Source: CAZVWV01 sp964631745
GTDB taxonomy: Bacteria > Bdellovibrionota_C > UBA2361 > JBGSMV01
Direction of reading: 5' to 3'
DNA length: 5,208 nucleotides
Assembly (NCBI GenBank): GCA_964631745.1
Contig: CAZVWV010000182.1
Location: 1 to 5,208, forward strand
Part shown: piece by piece, positions 4,428 through 5,208 of the stretch
Layout of the letters: the number at the start of each line of letters is the position of its first letter
How positions within the stretch are numbered: position 1 is the stretch's first letter
Notes under the pieces: model-generated
What the model was told of the DNA's origin: nothing
The model's database searches: none
Seen by the model: the letters and a program-made list of their open reading frames with translations, nothing else
Position numbers and translations under genes: made by a program

Positions 4428-5012
4428 TTACTTGGAGTCACTTTTTTTGGTGAGCCAGTCCGCGCAGTTTACCGTTTCACATGCCTTCCAATAAACTCCT
4501 GTCATATTTGGCATGTTCTCACATCCGAAAATACTCGTGACCTGTCTATTGAGAGGGTGCGCCTGGGTTTCGGATGCTGGATCTTCAACGGTCGGACGTA
4601 CAACTCTGAGCAAACGGGTTAATGTAGTTTCCAATCGAGTCTTTGTGTTATGAACTATTACTTCTGCTTTAGACGGCATCACCAAACCTAGTTCGTTCAA
4701 AGTTGCCGCAAAAATATCCCGCAAACCGGTCCAGCCGGAGATAGCGAACACCATGCCGTGGAGATTGCGGTGCTCAAGCGCTAAGAGCCGAGAAAGCCCA
4801 TCCCATTCTTGCCTAACGCCATCGCTTCCGGCTGATTGATTAGGAGGCCTTATTAAGGCAAATAGCTCGCGCCATCTTACACAGTCGCGACGTATTAGGT
4901 CGAGTTCGTCATGCGTACGTACTCGAAAAGTGAGAGGGGAGGTGTCTTCTGGCACCCGAGGAAGAGTCACGGAGTGACCTACCAAAGATTGATGCTGTAA
5001 AGTTAGTTCCAT
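4428..5012 (-). CDS. Unrecognised 194-residue protein
   Basis: The frame starts with ATG preceded by GGAG eight bases upstream and runs uninterrupted to TAA. I do not recognise a family. The protein is soluble-looking, with no signal peptide or clear membrane segment. The N-terminal ~35 residues are Val/Pro/Thr-rich; then comes a charged helical part (THDELDLIRRDCVRWRELFAL, about 33-53), a Gly-rich turn (SAGSDGVRQEWDGL), a hydrophobic middle (HGMVFAISGWTGLRDIFAAT) and a helical, basic stretch around TKTRLETTLTRLLRVVRPT. The last 35 residues contain three cysteines (CEN, KACE, VNCADW). It lies 119 bp upstream of the MITE-split HTH gene on the same strand and between two family-B MITEs, so it may belong to the same accessory module. 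Confidence 0.65.
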   Translation of the reverse strand: MELTLQHQSLVGHSVTLPRVPEDTSPLTFRVRTHDELDLIRRDCVRWRELFALIRPPNQSAGSDGVRQEWDGLSRLLALEHRNLHGMVFAISGWTGLRDIFAATLNELGLVMPSKAEVIVHNTKTRLETTLTRLLRVVRPTVEDPASETQAHPLNRQVTSIFGCENMPNMTGVYWKACETVNCADWLTKKSDSK

Positions 5013-5159
5013 AATGAGACTCCAATTTATACTACAACGGATTCAGTTTCAGGTAGCTTAGTGCTCCAAAAGGGAATAAGCTAGGCGCATTAGGTAAAAA
5101 CTGACGGACAGATTCCGACACCATATGATTGACCCCATCTGCAAAGCGTTTTCTTTAAG
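5013..5159. promoter_or_regulatory. Upstream region of the 194-residue gene with an inverted repeat
   Basis: On the minus strand a TATAAA box lies at about 5032-5027, some 15 bp before the ATG, and is a plausible -10; no good -35 is seen at 17 bp. TAGCTTA (5054-5060) and TAAGCTA (5077-5083) are exact inverted repeats 16 bp apart, positioned upstream of that box, as an activator or repressor site could be. The remaining bases up to the MITE show no gene. Confidence 0.3.
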
Positions 5160-5208
5160 CCAACTGGAGCCACCCTACTTTAACAGTTCGCTTCTTGGTC
5201 CAGGTTGA
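5160..5208 (+). mobile_element. MITE, family B, copy 3 (cut by the window end)
   Basis: All 49 visible bases are identical to the first 49 of the copy at 4101-4217, in the same orientation, starting CCAACTGGAGCCACCCTA. The left flank is TCTTTAAG, again a TTTAA-containing octamer. Complete identity over this length suggests recent activity relative to the diverged copy at 1552-1668. The right end lies beyond the window. Confidence 0.88.

Noticed and set aside
4422..4622. 66-residue + strand ORF
   Set aside because: Antisense shadow of the 194-residue gene.
1..5208. CRISPR array, tRNA or rRNA genes, retron or other structured defence locus
   Set aside because: No regularly spaced repeats, no cloverleaf or rRNA segments, and no reverse transcriptase or nuclease-effector gene were seen on either strand.

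Overview
The window looks like an accessory, insertion-rich stretch of a bacterial replicon. Small stress or mobile-element genes alternate with short non-autonomous transposable elements and with broken transposase and metabolic genes. Base composition is mid-range, apart from a GC-rich first ~40 bases. The gene types (RelE/RHH toxin-antitoxin pair, ORF6N protein, ISL3 and IS91 transposase relics, RpiB fragment) are common in Gram-negative bacteria. I cannot name the host from this sequence.

Layout: bases 1-608 hold a decayed MITE-like element (about 124-300) and one doubtful small ORF. At 609-806 is a 65-residue ORF of unknown function, perhaps the start of a longer protein. At 934-1420, on the minus strand, is an overlapping RHH antitoxin / RelE toxin pair with a strong sigma70-like promoter embedded in an 8-bp-periodic operator. 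A 117-bp MITE (family B, copy 1) follows at 1552-1668, then a 54-residue putative small membrane protein at 1692-1856. A long near-perfect inverted repeat (1860-1937) separates that gene from a convergent, apparently intact ORF6N-domain gene (1966-2499, minus).

From 2728 on, the DNA is heavily rearranged. A second family-A MITE (2728-2905) lies just upstream of a C-terminally truncated ribose-5-phosphate isomerase B gene (2930-3193). Next come a ~95-bp inverted-repeat-bounded element (3207-3301), a headless and frameshifted ISL3-family transposase relic (about 3482-3785), and, fused directly to it, an IS91-type zinc-binding transposase fragment (about 3783-3922). On the minus strand, an 84-residue helix-turn-helix gene is split by a 117-bp family-B MITE (4101-4217). 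Removing the MITE plus one copy of its 8-bp target duplication restores one continuous frame. Upstream is an unrecognised 194-residue gene (4428-5012, minus), and the window ends inside a third family-B MITE (5160 onward).

The main link is that both MITE families (about 178 bp and 117 bp) share the same outer terminal repeat, CCAACTGGAGCCACCCTA, although their interiors differ, and that family B leaves an 8-bp duplication. That is the duplication size known for ISL3 elements, and an ISL3 transposase relic lies among them. An ISL3-type transposase mobilising both families in trans is therefore plausible, but inferred. I see no clearly novel defence or effector system; the most informative signals are the MITE families, the gene split by one of them, and the compact toxin-antitoxin promoter.
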